NCBI GenBank assembly: GCA_910587705.1
Contig: CAJUMX010000011.1
Coordinates: 44,065-108,064, forward strand
Reading direction: 5' to 3'
DNA length: 64,000 bases
Source: an uncultured Oscillibacter sp.
GTDB lineage: Bacteria; Bacillota; Clostridia; Oscillospirales; Oscillospiraceae
Shown here: positions 1 to 7,768 of the stretch, in pieces
Position numbering within the stretch: position 1 is the stretch's first letter
How the letters are laid out: every line of letters starts with the position of its first letter
The notes under the pieces: model-generated
Databases searched by the model: none
What the model saw: the letters and a program-made list of their open reading frames with translations, nothing else
Told to the model about the DNA's origin: nothing
Program-made: the position numbers and the translations under genes

Positions 1-1
1 C

Positions 2-589
2 CTGTTCGTGCTGGTGGCCGCCATTTCCTCCGCCATCGCCCTGATCGAGGTGGTCGTCACCTTCCTGCTAGACCACGCGGAGAGCAAGGGCAAGCAGGGC
101 AACCGCTCCAAGACCGTGTTCTGGGTGTGCGTCGCCATCATGGTGGAGGCCGCTCTGGTGGCTGTGGACGGCCTGGGCAGCAACGGCGTGTGGGTCCCCT
201 TCCAGAAAATGATCGGCGTCGGCCCCTGGAACGACTGCTGGCTGGACTTCATGGACGCCCTGTCCGAGGGTCTGGCCATGCCCGCCGGCGCGCTGATTAT
301 GAGCATCATGATTGGCTGGGAGCTGCGGACCAAGCCCATCACCGACGAAATTCACCACGGCGCGGAGCAGATTCACTGGCTGAACAGGTTCATGGACATC
401 TGCCTGAAATTCATTGTCCCCATTGCCATGGCCTTCATCCTGGGCGGCCAGATCGGCGACTTCTTCACCATGGACGCCGAGACCCAGGGACAGAGCGTCT
501 ACTATATCGGCTATTGCATCGGCGCGGTGATCCTGCTGGTGTCCTGGCTGGTGGCCATCAACTCCCCCAAGCGGAAGGAGACGCTGTAA
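2..589 (+). CDS. NSS-family (sodium:neurotransmitter-type) transporter, C-terminal part
   Basis: This reading frame is open at the left edge, so only about the last 195 residues of the protein are present. Family members are about 450 residues with 11 or 12 membrane helices. The fragment contains roughly five hydrophobic helices (about residues 1-24, 36-54, 85-108, 130-150 and 165-188), separated by charged loops, and ends in a short basic tail. The helix spacing and loop style match the C-terminal half of bacterial Na+-coupled amino-acid symporters of the SNF/NSS family; the substrate cannot be read. A strong terminator follows within 40 nt, so this is the last gene of its transcript. Family assignment is moderate because the diagnostic N-terminal helices lie outside the window. 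Confidence 0.7.
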   Translation: MFVLVAAISSAIALIEVVVTFLLDHAESKGKQGNRSKTVFWVCVAIMVEAALVAVDGLGSNGVWVPFQKMIGVGPWNDCWLDFMDALSEGLAMPAGALIMSIMIGWELRTKPITDEIHHGAEQIHWLNRFMDICLKFIVPIAMAFILGGQIGDFFTMDAETQGQSVYYIGYCIGAVILLVSWLVAINSPKRKETL

Positions 590-623
590 GTCCAGTTTTC
601 CCAAAGAGAGATATCTTAGCCTT

Positions 624-655
624 GAAAAGGGCGGAGCTTCGGCTCCGCCTTTTTT
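624..655 (+). terminator. Rho-independent terminator after the NSS transporter
   Basis: An 8-bp GC-rich stem (630-637 with 642-649) closes a UUCG tetraloop and is followed by six T residues. This is a textbook intrinsic terminator 35-60 nt after the transporter stop. Confidence 0.93.
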
Positions 656-707
656 CGGCGCTTTCTCCTACTATATACCAAATTCCCCGAAAATTGCAAG
701 GCTTTTC

Positions 708-736
708 TTGACCGGGCCTTGCCATTCTGCTATGAT
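708..736 (+). promoter_or_regulatory. Sigma-A promoter of the O-acetyltransferase gene
   Basis: TTGACC (708-713) and TATGAT (731-736) are separated by 17 nt, 30 nt before the ATG at 767. It lies just after the preceding terminator, so the acetyltransferase gene looks monocistronic. Confidence 0.8.
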
Positions 737-766
737 GGGTCAAACGATTTAACAGGAGGGATTCCC

Positions 767-1372
767 ATGACGGAACAGGAAAAGCGTCTGGCGGGCAAGC
801 TCTACTATCCCCCGGACCCGGAGCTGACGGAGGCCCGGATGCGGGCCAAGCGGCTCTGCCACCGGCTAAACACCCTGGCCCCGGACGACTTCCAGGGCCG
901 GGACACTACCATCCGGGAGCTCTTCGGCCACGCCGGAAAGGACGCCTGGGTGGAGTCCAACTTCCGCTGTGACTACGGTACCCAGATTTCTGTGGGGGAC
1001 TATTTCTTCGCCAACTACGACTGCATCTTCCTGGACATCGCCCCCATCACCATCGGCAGCCGGGTCTACATCGCCCCCCGGGTCTGCATCTATACCGTGA
1101 ACCACCCCATGGTGCCGGAGGTGCGGAACACGGACCTGGAGTATGGCCACTCCGTCACCATTGAGGACAACGTGTGGATTGGGGGCAACGTGGTGATTCT
1201 CCCTGGCGTTACCATCGGAGAGGGCTCTGTCATCGCCGCCGGGTCTGTGGTCAATCGGGATATCCCACCCCGGGTGGTGGCCGGGGGAACTCCCTGCCGG
1301 GTGATCCGCCCTCTGACGGAGGCGGACCGGGAGAAATGGGAAGCCGCCCTCCGGGAGCACCGGGAAACCTAA
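767..1372 (+). CDS. Sugar O-acetyltransferase (maltose/galactoside acetyltransferase type)
   Basis: This 201-residue protein belongs to the left-handed beta-helix acetyltransferases related to LacA, Maa and NodL, which move an acetyl group from acetyl-CoA to a sugar hydroxyl in the cytoplasm. The N-terminal cap (about residues 1-60) carries the Maa-type KLY and RxRxxxLxxxLN pattern. Hexapeptide repeats fill residues 70-175, with clear turns such as IGSRVYIAP, IEDNVWIGG and IGEGSVIAAGS. The likely catalytic histidine is H113 in TVNHP. The ATG at 767 was chosen over an upstream start at 719 because AGGAGGG sits 6 nt before it. The exact sugar acceptor is unknown; many relatives act as detoxifying acetylases of non-metabolised sugars. 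Confidence 0.93.
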   Translation: MTEQEKRLAGKLYYPPDPELTEARMRAKRLCHRLNTLAPDDFQGRDTTIRELFGHAGKDAWVESNFRCDYGTQISVGDYFFANYDCIFLDIAPITIGSRVYIAPRVCIYTVNHPMVPEVRNTDLEYGHSVTIEDNVWIGGNVVILPGVTIGEGSVIAAGSVVNRDIPPRVVAGGTPCRVIRPLTEADREKWEAALREHRET

Positions 1373-1380
1373 GCGCCTCC

Positions 1381-1407
1381 AAGCCGCCTCAACCAGGCGG
1401 CTTTTTT
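1381..1407 (+). terminator. Terminator of the O-acetyltransferase gene
   Basis: A 9-bp stem (1381-1389 with 1395-1403) with a 5-nt loop runs into six Ts. It starts 8 nt after the stop codon and separates this gene from the convergent Nudix gene. Confidence 0.9.
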
Positions 1408-1409
1408 CC

Positions 1410-1874
1410 TCAAAGGGCCTGTCCGTTCAGCACCGCCGCCGTCAGCTTGTCCCGCTGGTAGCGGAGCTTCAAGGAGAAGAAGGGCGCATCCTCCTCCAGA
1501 AGGCGGAGGAATATCTTGTCCCCCTCCCACAACGGCAGAGACAGGAGGTCCGCCTTCTTGATCCATTGAAGCTCCCCCTCGTCACAGGGATGTGGCGTCC
1601 CGGTCCAAGCGGAGGCAGTGAAGAGGTGCATGTACTCCGCAGGGGCTTGATCGGAAACGAAGGTCACCAGTCCCCGGTAGCGGTACTCCGTCAAAGTCAG
1701 CCCCGTCTCCTCGAAGCACTCCCGGAGCACGCAGTCCTCCGGGCTCTCCCCGTCCTGGAACTTGCCTCCCACGCCGATCCATTTCCCCTGGTTCACGTCA
1801 TGGGCCTTCTTCACCCGGTGGAGCATCAGATATTCGTCTCCCCGCTCCAGATAGCACAAGGTGGAATAGAGCAT
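1410..1874 (-). CDS. Nudix hydrolase, 8-oxo-dGTP diphosphatase (MutT) type
   Basis: This 154-residue protein has a complete Nudix box at residues 37-59 (G-x5-E-x7-RECFEETGL), the Mg2+-binding loop-helix that hydrolyses nucleoside diphosphate-X bonds. The lead-in 'KWIGVGGK' is typical of the YjhB/MutT group, often annotated as 8-oxo-dGTP diphosphatase; the true substrate is not determinable. The start at 1874 was preferred to an upstream one at 1919 because AAGGAGAGG ends 6 nt before it. A TATAAT-like -10 lies on this strand at 1918-1923. The gene diverges from ypsA across about 135 nt. Confidence 0.92.
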   Translation of the reverse strand: MLYSTLCYLERGDEYLMLHRVKKAHDVNQGKWIGVGGKFQDGESPEDCVLRECFEETGLTLTEYRYRGLVTFVSDQAPAEYMHLFTASAWTGTPHPCDEGELQWIKKADLLSLPLWEGDKIFLRLLEEDAPFFSLKLRYQRDKLTAAVLNGQAL

Positions 1875-1949
1875 ATGCCATCCTCTCCTTCCTGCGGCGG
1901 AACACCGCTTGTCCTCCATTATACCCCTCCCCGCCGGAAAAGAAAAGGC

Positions 1950-1978
1950 TTTACATTTCAGAACGAATGTTCTATAAT
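1950..1978 (+). promoter_or_regulatory. ypsA promoter with an embedded LexA-type SOS box
   Basis: TTTACA (1950-1955) and a perfect TATAAT (1973-1978) are 17 nt apart. The spacer contains the palindrome GAACGAATGTTC (1961-1972), which fits the Firmicute LexA/Cheo consensus GAAC-RNRY-GTTC at every position. Its outer flanking A and T extend the dyad to 14 bp. A repressor bound here would block RNA polymerase. SOS control is inferred from the site; no lexA gene is in the window. Confidence 0.72.
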
Positions 1979-2011
1979 CATTCCATCACGCCGCCGGAAA
2001 GGAGGTCCCCC

Positions 2012-2527
2012 ATGCGGTCCAGACAAATTAGCTGCTGCTTCACTGGCCACCGCCCGGAAAAGCTGCCCTGGCGGTACAACGAAAGGGACCCCCGCTGTCT
2101 CTCCCTGAAACAGCGCATCGCCCACGCGGCGGAGGCCGCCTATGAGGAGGGCTACCGGCATTTCCTCTGCGGCATGGCTCTGGGCTGTGATCTCTATTTC
2201 TGCGAAACGGTCCTGGCCCTTCGGCAGCACCACCCGGACATCACCGTGGAGGCCGCCATCCCCTGCCCCACCCAGGCGGGCGCCTGGGCCCTCGATCAAC
2301 GGGAGCGGTACGAAACGCTGGTAAGGTCCTGCGACTTTGAAACGCTGGTTTCCGCCAAGTACACTCCTTACTGCATGCAGCGGCGGGACCGATACATGGT
2401 GGACCACGCCTCGCTGCTCATCGCCGCCTTCGACGGCACCCCCGGCGGCACCCAATACACCATGCAGTATGCTATGAGCCGGGAACTTTCGATTGTCGAC
2501 CTGCCCCTGGTCACACAAGCGCCTTGA
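2012..2527 (+). CDS. ypsA: YpsA family SLOG-domain protein (DUF1273)
   Basis: This 171-residue cytoplasmic protein matches the YpsA/DUF1273 family, a Rossmann-like SLOG domain related to DprA and LOG nucleotide-binding proteins. The N-terminal 'CCFTGHRPEKL' is the family hallmark, followed by a conserved 'GMALGCDLYF' helix start and 'DGTPGGTQYTM' near the C-terminus, which form the presumed ligand pocket. In Bacillus and Staphylococcus YpsA has been linked to cell-division control and stress; the ligand is unknown. The ATG at 2012 has AAAGGAGGT (1998-2006) 5 nt upstream. A LexA-type box in its promoter suggests DNA-damage induction. Confidence 0.93.
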   Translation: MRSRQISCCFTGHRPEKLPWRYNERDPRCLSLKQRIAHAAEAAYEEGYRHFLCGMALGCDLYFCETVLALRQHHPDITVEAAIPCPTQAGAWALDQRERYETLVRSCDFETLVSAKYTPYCMQRRDRYMVDHASLLIAAFDGTPGGTQYTMQYAMSRELSIVDLPLVTQAP

Positions 2528-2545
2528 ATTTTTCAAGGCGCTTTT
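2517..2545 (+). terminator. Terminator overlapping the ypsA stop
   Basis: A 12-bp stem (2517-2528 with 2532-2543) and TTTT tail include the ypsA stop codon. It ends the ypsA transcript before gpr. Confidence 0.88.
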
Positions 2546-2608
2546 CGCATAATTCGCCGTCCTCCGCAAACCCTAACCCAAGAAATTTTCGGTTTGGGAG
2601 GCGGCTCT

Positions 2609-3505
2609 ATGTTTGCAAAGCGCACCGACCTAGCCCTGGAGGCCCGGGAACTCTGGCAGGAATCCGCGGAGAAAACCACCCGGCTCTCCGGCGTCAAGGC
2701 GGCAAAATCCCGGGAGGAGGGCTATCCGGTGACCCGGGTGGACATCCTGGACCACCGGGGAGAGGAAGCCCTGGGGAAGCCCCAAGGGAGCTACCTCACC
2801 ATTGACCTCACCAGCTTCTGGCAGCGAAAGGCGGACTTTTTTGAGCGGGCCGTTCGGGCGGTGGGGTCCCAATTAAAGGCGATGCTCCCGGAGGAGGGCC
2901 CCGTCCTAGTGGTGGGCCTGGGAAATGCCGCCATGACCCCGGACGCCGTGGGCCCCCTGGCGGCGGACAACGTGCTGGTCACCCGGCATCTCATCGCCGC
3001 CATGCCCAAGCACTTCGCCGGGTTCCGTCCTGTGGCGGTGTTCCGGGCGGGAGTGCTGGGCACCACCGGCGTGGAATCCGCCGAGGCTGTCCGGGGTCTG
3101 GTGGCGCAGGTAAAGCCCTCCCTGGTCATTGTCATCGACGCCCTGGCCGCCCGGCGGGTGGGCCGGATGTGCACCACGGTGCAGTTATCCGACACAGGGA
3201 TTGTCCCCGGCTCCGGCGTGGGGAATCACCGGGCGGCGCTGAACAGAGAAACCCTGGGAGTTCCCGTGTTCGCCATCGGCGTGCCCACGGTGGTGGACGC
3301 CGCCACCCTGGCGGCGGATCTACTGGAGGAGGCGGGCATCCCAGAGCTGGACGAAACCCGCCTTCGCCATGGAAAGACCCCCCTGACGGTGACCACCCGA
3401 GACGTGGACCAGCAGGTCCGGGAGCTGAGCAAGGTGGTGGGCTATGGCGTGAACTGGGCCTTGCAGGACCTGGAGATCGAGGAGATCAACGCCCTGTTGG
3501 CCTAA
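2609..3505 (+). CDS. gpr: GPR spore endopeptidase (germination protease)
   Basis: This 298-residue protein is the aspartic-type protease (MEROPS U3/A25) that is made in the forespore and degrades small acid-soluble spore proteins at germination. The N-terminus FAKRTDLALEA carries the TDLAxE pattern, which is both the auto-processing site and a mimic of the SASP cleavage site. The two conserved acidic regions are present: GLGNxxxTPDAVGP (D112) and VIDALAARR (D177). It is shorter than Bacillus GPR (about 370 residues), as usual in Clostridia. The ATG at 2609 is preceded by GGGAGG at 7 nt; an upstream TTG at 2594 falls inside the ribosome-binding region. The gene shows the organism is a spore former. 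Confidence 0.95.
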   Translation: MFAKRTDLALEARELWQESAEKTTRLSGVKAAKSREEGYPVTRVDILDHRGEEALGKPQGSYLTIDLTSFWQRKADFFERAVRAVGSQLKAMLPEEGPVLVVGLGNAAMTPDAVGPLAADNVLVTRHLIAAMPKHFAGFRPVAVFRAGVLGTTGVESAEAVRGLVAQVKPSLVIVIDALAARRVGRMCTTVQLSDTGIVPGSGVGNHRAALNRETLGVPVFAIGVPTVVDAATLAADLLEEAGIPELDETRLRHGKTPLTVTTRDVDQQVRELSKVVGYGVNWALQDLEIEEINALLA

Positions 3506-3532
3506 TCTCAAAACGCTCCGTATAGTTCAACG

Positions 3533-3570
3533 CAAAAAATCCCCGGCGGATACGCTCCACCGGGGATTTC
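3533..3570 (-). terminator. Terminator of the trmFO-plsX-acpP-rnc operon, between convergent gpr and rnc
   Basis: A 13-bp stem (3537-3549 with 3557-3569, one G-U pair) lies between the two convergent stops. On the minus strand it runs into a T tract, so it mainly ends the rnc transcript. It may also slow transcription leaving gpr. Confidence 0.85.
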
Positions 3571-4251
3571 CTATTCAGACAAGCGCTCCAAGGCGCTGCG
3601 GGCGGCGGCCTGCTCCGCCTCCTTCTTGCTGTGGCCGGAGCCGGAGCCGATGGACGTGCCGTTCAGCAGCACCTCCGCCGCAAAAATCTTGGCGTGATCC
3701 GGCCCTCGCTCCCCCACCATGCGATAGATCAGCACCTGATCCGCCTGACGCTGGACCAGCTCCTGGAGGGCCGTCTTATAGTCCCGGCGGCGCTCCTCCA
3801 CCACCTCTTCCCGCTCCGCGTCCAGCAGTACCCGGTGAATCAGCGCCGAGGCGGCGGCAATGCCCCCATCCAGATAGACCGCGGCAAACACCGCCTCCGT
3901 AGCGTCCGCCAGAATGGAGGTCCTCGTCCGGCCTCCGCCGGACTCCTCGCCCCGGCCCAGGCGCAGATAGGCCCCCAGGTTCAGCTTCCGGGCCACCTCG
4001 TAAAGGCTCTGCTCACAGACCAGGGCCGCCCGGATGCGGGTCAAATCTCCCTCCGGCAGGTCCGGGTGCTGAGCGAAAAGGAACTCCGCCGTCACGAAGC
4101 CCAGCACCGAATCCCCCAGAAACTCCAGGCGCTCGTTGCTGGACAGGCGCTCCGCCCGGTGCTCGTTGGCATAGGAGCTGTGGCACAGAGCCTCCTCCAG
4201 CAGCGCGTGGTTCTGAAAGGTGTAATTCAGTTTTTTCTCCAGTTCCTCCAT
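3571..4251 (-). CDS. rnc: Ribonuclease III
   Basis: This 226-residue dsRNA endonuclease processes rRNA precursors and structured mRNAs. The RNase III signature ERLEFLGDSVL (residues 41-50) carries the first metal ligands, and the second acidic cluster DATEAVFAAVYLDGG lies near residue 115. A dsRNA-binding domain covers about residues 155-226, including the GSGHSKKEAEQAAA motif. It is the last gene of trmFO-plsX-acpP-rnc, an arrangement common in Firmicutes where rnc follows acpP. Its start has GGAGAGGAC upstream. RNase III is also the usual processing enzyme for type I toxin-antitoxin duplexes such as the candidate near 35.5 kb. Confidence 0.97.
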   Translation of the reverse strand: MEELEKKLNYTFQNHALLEEALCHSSYANEHRAERLSSNERLEFLGDSVLGFVTAEFLFAQHPDLPEGDLTRIRAALVCEQSLYEVARKLNLGAYLRLGRGEESGGGRTRTSILADATEAVFAAVYLDGGIAAASALIHRVLLDAEREEVVEERRRDYKTALQELVQRQADQVLIYRMVGERGPDHAKIFAAEVLLNGTSIGSGSGHSKKEAEQAAARSALERLSE

Positions 4252-4326
4252 AGCGGTCCTCTCCGAAAGGACGCCCCGTGGAGACTCACGGGGCGGACTT
4301 CCTCCGCGCCTGTCAGAGGCAGGCGC

Positions 4327-4575
4327 TTACTTATTCAGCTTATTGGCCAGGTAGTTCACCGCGTCGCCCACGGTCTTGAGGGAGGAAAGCTCCTCCTCCT
4401 CAATCTCACCGACCTCGAACTCCTCTTCCATGGCCATGACCAGCTCCACCAGGTCCACAGAGTCTGCCCCCAGGTCTCCCTCAAAGGCGGTGTCCATGGT
4501 AATATCCTCCGGCTCCTTGGCGAACTGCTCCGCCACCAGCTCTCGCAGGACCTTTAAAATCTCTTCGTTTGACAT
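4327..4575 (-). CDS. acpP: Acyl carrier protein (phospholipid-associated copy)
   Basis: This 82-residue acidic protein has the GADSVDLVEL motif with S39 as the 4'-phosphopantetheine attachment site. It sits between plsX and rnc, the canonical site of the housekeeping ACP. A good promoter overlaps the end of plsX (TTGACA-18-TATGAT at 4636-4665), so it can be expressed separately from plsX. Two stable hairpins (4272-4295 and 4306-4326) separate it from rnc and may set relative expression. A second, divergent ACP gene opens the fatty-acid operon at 47832-48062. Confidence 0.96.
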   Translation of the reverse strand: MSNEEILKVLRELVAEQFAKEPEDITMDTAFEGDLGADSVDLVELVMAMEEEFEVGEIEEEELSSLKTVGDAVNYLANKLNK

Positions 4576-4635
4576 TGCCGTTTCACTCCTTCATAGACTT
4601 GTCTCTCTTGAGACGACAGGCTTTTCATGAAGCCT

Positions 4636-4665
4636 ATCATACGGCAACCGCCGCCGCTCTGTCAA
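4636..4665 (-). promoter_or_regulatory. Internal promoter of acpP-rnc
   Basis: On the minus strand, TTGACA (4660-4665) and TATGAT (4636-4641) are separated by 18 nt. The -35 box overlaps the plsX stop codon. It would give ACP a higher output than the upstream genes. Confidence 0.75.
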
Positions 4666-5708
4666 GGGGCATCCGGCAAATTTTGCCTGTTCGTCTCGAC
4701 TTTCATCAATTCAATGTTCTCCTGCACGTCGGTGATGAAGCCACTGGCGGCGTATTCCTCCGCCCGGAGGATGGCGTTGCGGATGGCCCGGGCATCGGAA
4801 GAGCCGTGGGCCTTGATGACGGGCTTGGAGATGCCCAGGAAGGGGGTCCCCCCCACCTCGCTGGGGTCCAGCAGCTTTTTCATCTCCGCCAGGTCCCCCT
4901 TCACCAGCCCCGCGGCGATCTTCGTCCTCGTGCTGGAGAGGAACACCTTCTTCAATTCCTTCAAAAGGAACTTGGCGGTGCCCTCCAGGGATTTCAGCAT
5001 AACGTTCCCGGTGAAGCCGTCGGCCACCAGCACGTCCGCCCCCCCCAGCATGGCGTCGCTGGCCTCCAGATTCCCCACAAAGTGGAGCCGTCCGGCCTTT
5101 GCCGCCTCGCTCAACAGGGCGTGGGTCTCCTGACGGAGGCCGTCCCCCTTCTCCGACTCCGCACCGATGTTCAGCAGAGCCACCCGGGGCCGCTCCACCC
5201 CCAGGACCCGCTTGGCGTAGTAATTCCCCAGGTAGGCGAACTGGAGCAGGTATTCCGGCGTACACTCGGCGTTGGCCCCACAGTCGCACAGGAGCATGCG
5301 CCCCTCCGCCGTGGGCAGGACGGGCCCCATGGCTGCCCGGCGGACGCCCCGGATGCGCTTGACCACCAGCGTGGCCCCCGCCAGCAGGGCCCCCGTGGAC
5401 CCGGCGGAGACGAAGGCGTCTCCTTCCCCGTTTTTCAGCAGGTTCAGGCCCACTGTCAGGGAGGAGTCCTTTTTCTTTTTAAAGGCGGTGGCGGGATCGT
5501 CCGCGATTTCCACCACCTCCGTGGCGTCCCGAAGCTCCACGCCGGAGGGAAGGTTCTTCTCCCCACACTGCTCCACGGCCTTCAGGATGTCCGCCATCCG
5601 GCCCACCAAGATCACATCCGTGCCATAGGCCCTATGGGCCTCCAGGGCCCCCTGGACCACGGCCAGCGGGGCGTTGTCTCCTCCCATGGCGTCCACGATG
5701 ATTTTCAT
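4662..5708 (-). CDS. plsX: Phosphate acyltransferase PlsX
   Basis: This 348-residue enzyme converts acyl-ACP and phosphate into acyl-phosphate, the donor for PlsY in phospholipid synthesis. The start IIVDAMGGDNAP is the family signature, and GSTGALLAGA and DGFTGNVMLK are the conserved inner motifs. Length is normal for the family. It lies 28 nt downstream of trmFO and upstream of acpP. A GGGAGG ribosome-binding site precedes the ATG at 5708. No FapR gene or FapR-type operator was recognised next to it. Confidence 0.97.
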   Translation of the reverse strand: MKIIVDAMGGDNAPLAVVQGALEAHRAYGTDVILVGRMADILKAVEQCGEKNLPSGVELRDATEVVEIADDPATAFKKKKDSSLTVGLNLLKNGEGDAFVSAGSTGALLAGATLVVKRIRGVRRAAMGPVLPTAEGRMLLCDCGANAECTPEYLLQFAYLGNYYAKRVLGVERPRVALLNIGAESEKGDGLRQETHALLSEAAKAGRLHFVGNLEASDAMLGGADVLVADGFTGNVMLKSLEGTAKFLLKELKKVFLSSTRTKIAAGLVKGDLAEMKKLLDPSEVGGTPFLGISKPVIKAHGSSDARAIRNAILRAEEYAASGFITDVQENIELMKVETNRQNLPDAP

Positions 5709-5736
5709 GCTTGACCCTCCCCTGTGTCGTTTCTGT

Positions 5737-7044
5737 TTATTCCAGCACGGTCTCCCGCAGCTTCTCTATGATGTCCAGGGACCGGCGGCTGAGCTCCGCG
5801 TTCTTGTTCCGCTTCCCCTTGACCCGGTGGCCCAGAGGGGGCATGATGCCGAAGTTGATGTTCATGGGCTGGAAGGCCACCACGGACTGGTTGGAAACAT
5901 ACAGTCCCAGGGCCCCGATGGCGGTCTCCTGGGGGAAGTCCACCGGGGGCAGTCCCCGGAGCCGCCGGGCCGTCTCCACCCCCACCAAAAAGCCGCTGGC
6001 GGCGGATTCTACATACCCCTCCACCCCAGTCATCTGCCCGGCGAAGGAGATGCGGGGCTCCGCCTTAAGGCGGTAATAGCGGTCCAGAAGCCGGGGGGAG
6101 TTCAAGAAGGTATTGCGGTGCATCACCCCGTAGCGGAGAAACTCCGCGTCGTGGAGGGCGGGGATCATGGAGAACACCCGCCGCTGCTCCGGGAAGCGCA
6201 GGTGGGTCTGAAAGCCCACCAGGTTATAGACGCTGCCCTCCTGGTTATCCCGCCGGAGCTGGACCACGGCATAGGGCTCCTTCCCCGTCCTGGGGTCCGT
6301 CAGGCCCCGGGGCTTCAAGGGCCCGTAGCAAAGGGTCTCCCGGCCCCGCCGGGCCATGACCTCCACGGGCATACAGCCCTCAAAGACCTTTTTATCCTCG
6401 AAGCCGTGGACCTCCGCCTCCTGGGCGGTGGTAAGGGCCTGCCAGAAGGTCTCGTACTCCTCCTTGGACATGGGGCAGTTCACATAGTCCGCCGTGCCCC
6501 GGTCATAGCGGGAGCCCATCCAGGCCCTTTCCATGTCGATGCTCTCGGCGGAGACCAGGGGGGCCGCCGCGTCGTAGAAGTGGAGGGCCGAATCGTCCCC
6601 CAGCAAAGCCTGGAGGCGTTCCGCCAGAGCGTCGGAGGTCAGGGGGCCGGAGGCAATCACCACCTCGCCCTCGGGGAGCTCGGTGACCTCCCCGGGGACC
6701 ACGGTGATGTTGGGGTGGCCCGCGATCCGCTCCGTCACCAGCCTTGCAAAGCCGTGGCGGTCCACCGCCAGGGCTCCGCCCGCCTCCACGCGGGTGGCGT
6801 CGGCGCAGGACAAAATCAGGGAGTCCAGGCGGCGGAGCTCCTCCTTGAGAAGGCCCACGGCGTTTTCCAGCTGGTCGCTCCGCAGGGAGTTGGAGCAGCA
6901 GAGCTCGGCGAAGTACGCCGTCTCATGGGCGGGGGTCTTTTTTTCGGGCTTCATCTCCCGAAGAGTCACTTGGATGCCGCTCCTGGCAAGCTGCCAGGCG
7001 GCTTCGCTGCCGGCTAGACCGGCGCCGATTACGGTTACCCGCAT
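5737..7044 (-). CDS. trmFO: Folate-dependent tRNA (uracil-54-C5)-methyltransferase TrmFO
   Basis: This 435-residue flavoprotein makes ribothymidine-54 in tRNA using methylenetetrahydrofolate and FADH2. The N-terminal FAD-binding motif is VIGAGLAGSEAAWQLA. The CCSNSLRSDQ segment near residue 45 contains a conserved cysteine region, and the C-terminal half retains MxxNFGxMPPLG. The ATG at 7044 was chosen because AGGAGG ends 8 nt upstream; an apparent GTG at 7053 overlaps that ribosome-binding site. It leads the trmFO-plsX-acpP-rnc operon. No clear promoter was found in the 400 nt upstream. Confidence 0.97.
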   Translation of the reverse strand: MRVTVIGAGLAGSEAAWQLARSGIQVTLREMKPEKKTPAHETAYFAELCCSNSLRSDQLENAVGLLKEELRRLDSLILSCADATRVEAGGALAVDRHGFARLVTERIAGHPNITVVPGEVTELPEGEVVIASGPLTSDALAERLQALLGDDSALHFYDAAAPLVSAESIDMERAWMGSRYDRGTADYVNCPMSKEEYETFWQALTTAQEAEVHGFEDKKVFEGCMPVEVMARRGRETLCYGPLKPRGLTDPRTGKEPYAVVQLRRDNQEGSVYNLVGFQTHLRFPEQRRVFSMIPALHDAEFLRYGVMHRNTFLNSPRLLDRYYRLKAEPRISFAGQMTGVEGYVESAASGFLVGVETARRLRGLPPVDFPQETAIGALGLYVSNQSVVAFQPMNINFGIMPPLGHRVKGKRNKNAELSRRSLDIIEKLRETVLE

Positions 7045-7053
7045 GGGGGTCAC

Positions 7054-7455
7054 CTCCTAGGTGGGGGGGTGTAGTCGCCCTTGCGGGCGGGGGAGGAATT
7101 CAGCCATGAAGATGGCTGGTTCTTTGCACCCCCCATTTTCTCTTTTTCTTCCAGAAGAAAACGAGAAAACGGGCCGTGCACGGTCCAAAAGAGAAAAAGA
7201 AGGAACGGGGGACGATACGAGGGCGCGGCTGAATGATCGGCGGAGCCGGAATGACTTCCCACGCGCAATCGGGTTGAGCGGGGGGTTTTGGAGGTTATCG
7301 AATGGACCAGCTCCTCTTTTCGCTGCCGCTGATGCTCCAATAAACGGAACCGTAGGGGCCGCCGCCCTCGGCGGCCCATTCCCCCGGAACCTCCATGCTA
7401 TCCATGGCCCATTCCTTCCGGAATTGCCCTTCTCCTGATAGGACACCCTGTAGAC
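7054..7455. other. Gene-poor 400-bp stretch
   Basis: Two overlapping open frames, one per strand, are present but lack ribosome-binding sites and have no recognisable protein pattern, so they were not called. The interval contains one hairpin of a dispersed GTAGGGGC-type repeat (7352-7377). It must hold the trmFO promoter or leader, but no consensus promoter was found. It could be a degraded gene or an untranslated leader. Confidence 0.5.
7352..7377. repeat. GTAGGGGC-type hairpin, copy 1
   Basis: An 8-bp GC stem (7356-7363 with 7370-7377) is preceded by GTAG. The same GTAGGGGCSG core appears in inverted orientation at 35324-35350, and a weaker relative is at 33184-33227. All three are intergenic. 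Confidence 0.5.
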
Positions 7456-7695
7456 CTATGTGTCCGCCCTCCCCCGGGTTTCCACCGATCTCTCTTGGGA
7501 CCTACCCAACAAATAGTCGGTAGACACTCCAAAAAAATCGGCCAGCTTCAACAAATCGGGAATCTCAGGATAATGTGTTGCGGATTCATAATACTGATAG
7601 GCCCGCAAACTGCATTGCAGATAGTTTGCCATCTGTGCCTGGGTCCGTTTCTTCTCTTTTCGCAATCCTTTGAGCCGCTTTGCAAAAGTCTCCAT
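7456..7695 (-). CDS. Small XRE-family (Cro/cI-like) repressor
   Basis: This 79-residue protein is almost entirely one HTH_3 domain. The helix-turn-helix is around residues 18-38 (TQAQMANYLQCSLRAYQYYE), followed by the 'FFGVSTDYLLGR' ending common in XRE regulators. It is transcribed divergently from an 82-aa protein. The 73-nt gap contains a perfect 15-bp inverted repeat that covers the -10 box of the divergent promoter and overlaps the likely promoter of this gene, so it is probably autoregulated and represses its neighbour. AAGAGG lies 5 nt before the ATG. The stop to the left faces the gene-poor stretch. Confidence 0.88.
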   Translation of the reverse strand: METFAKRLKGLRKEKKRTQAQMANYLQCSLRAYQYYESATHYPEIPDLLKLADFFGVSTDYLLGRSQERSVETRGRADT

Positions 7696-7704
7696 AATTT
7701 CCTC

Positions 7705-7749
7705 TTGACAGGCAACTTAGTTGCATATATAATAATATGCAACTAAGTT
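7705..7749. promoter_or_regulatory. Divergent operator-promoter with perfect 15-bp inverted repeat
   Basis: Arms 7714-7728 and 7735-7749 are perfect reverse complements (AACTTAGTTGCATAT and its complement) around a 6-nt spacer. A perfect plus-strand promoter, TTGACA (7705-7710) with 17-nt spacing to TATAAT (7728-7733), has its -10 at the dyad centre. Repressor binding here would block the 82-aa gene. The AT-rich arms stand out from the GC-rich surroundings. Confidence 0.88.
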
Positions 7750-7768
7750 TCAGATTGGAGGCAACCCC

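Noticed and set aside
2546..2580. Sigma-G promoter for gpr
   Set aside because: A GCATA -35-like element is present at 2547-2551, but no acceptable -10 at 15-18 nt; not called.
7057..7446. Overlapping open frames on both strands (about 125-130 codons each)
   Set aside because: No ribosome-binding site, low-complexity Arg/Pro/Gly-rich translations, and a dispersed repeat hairpin inside. Treated as non-coding or decayed.
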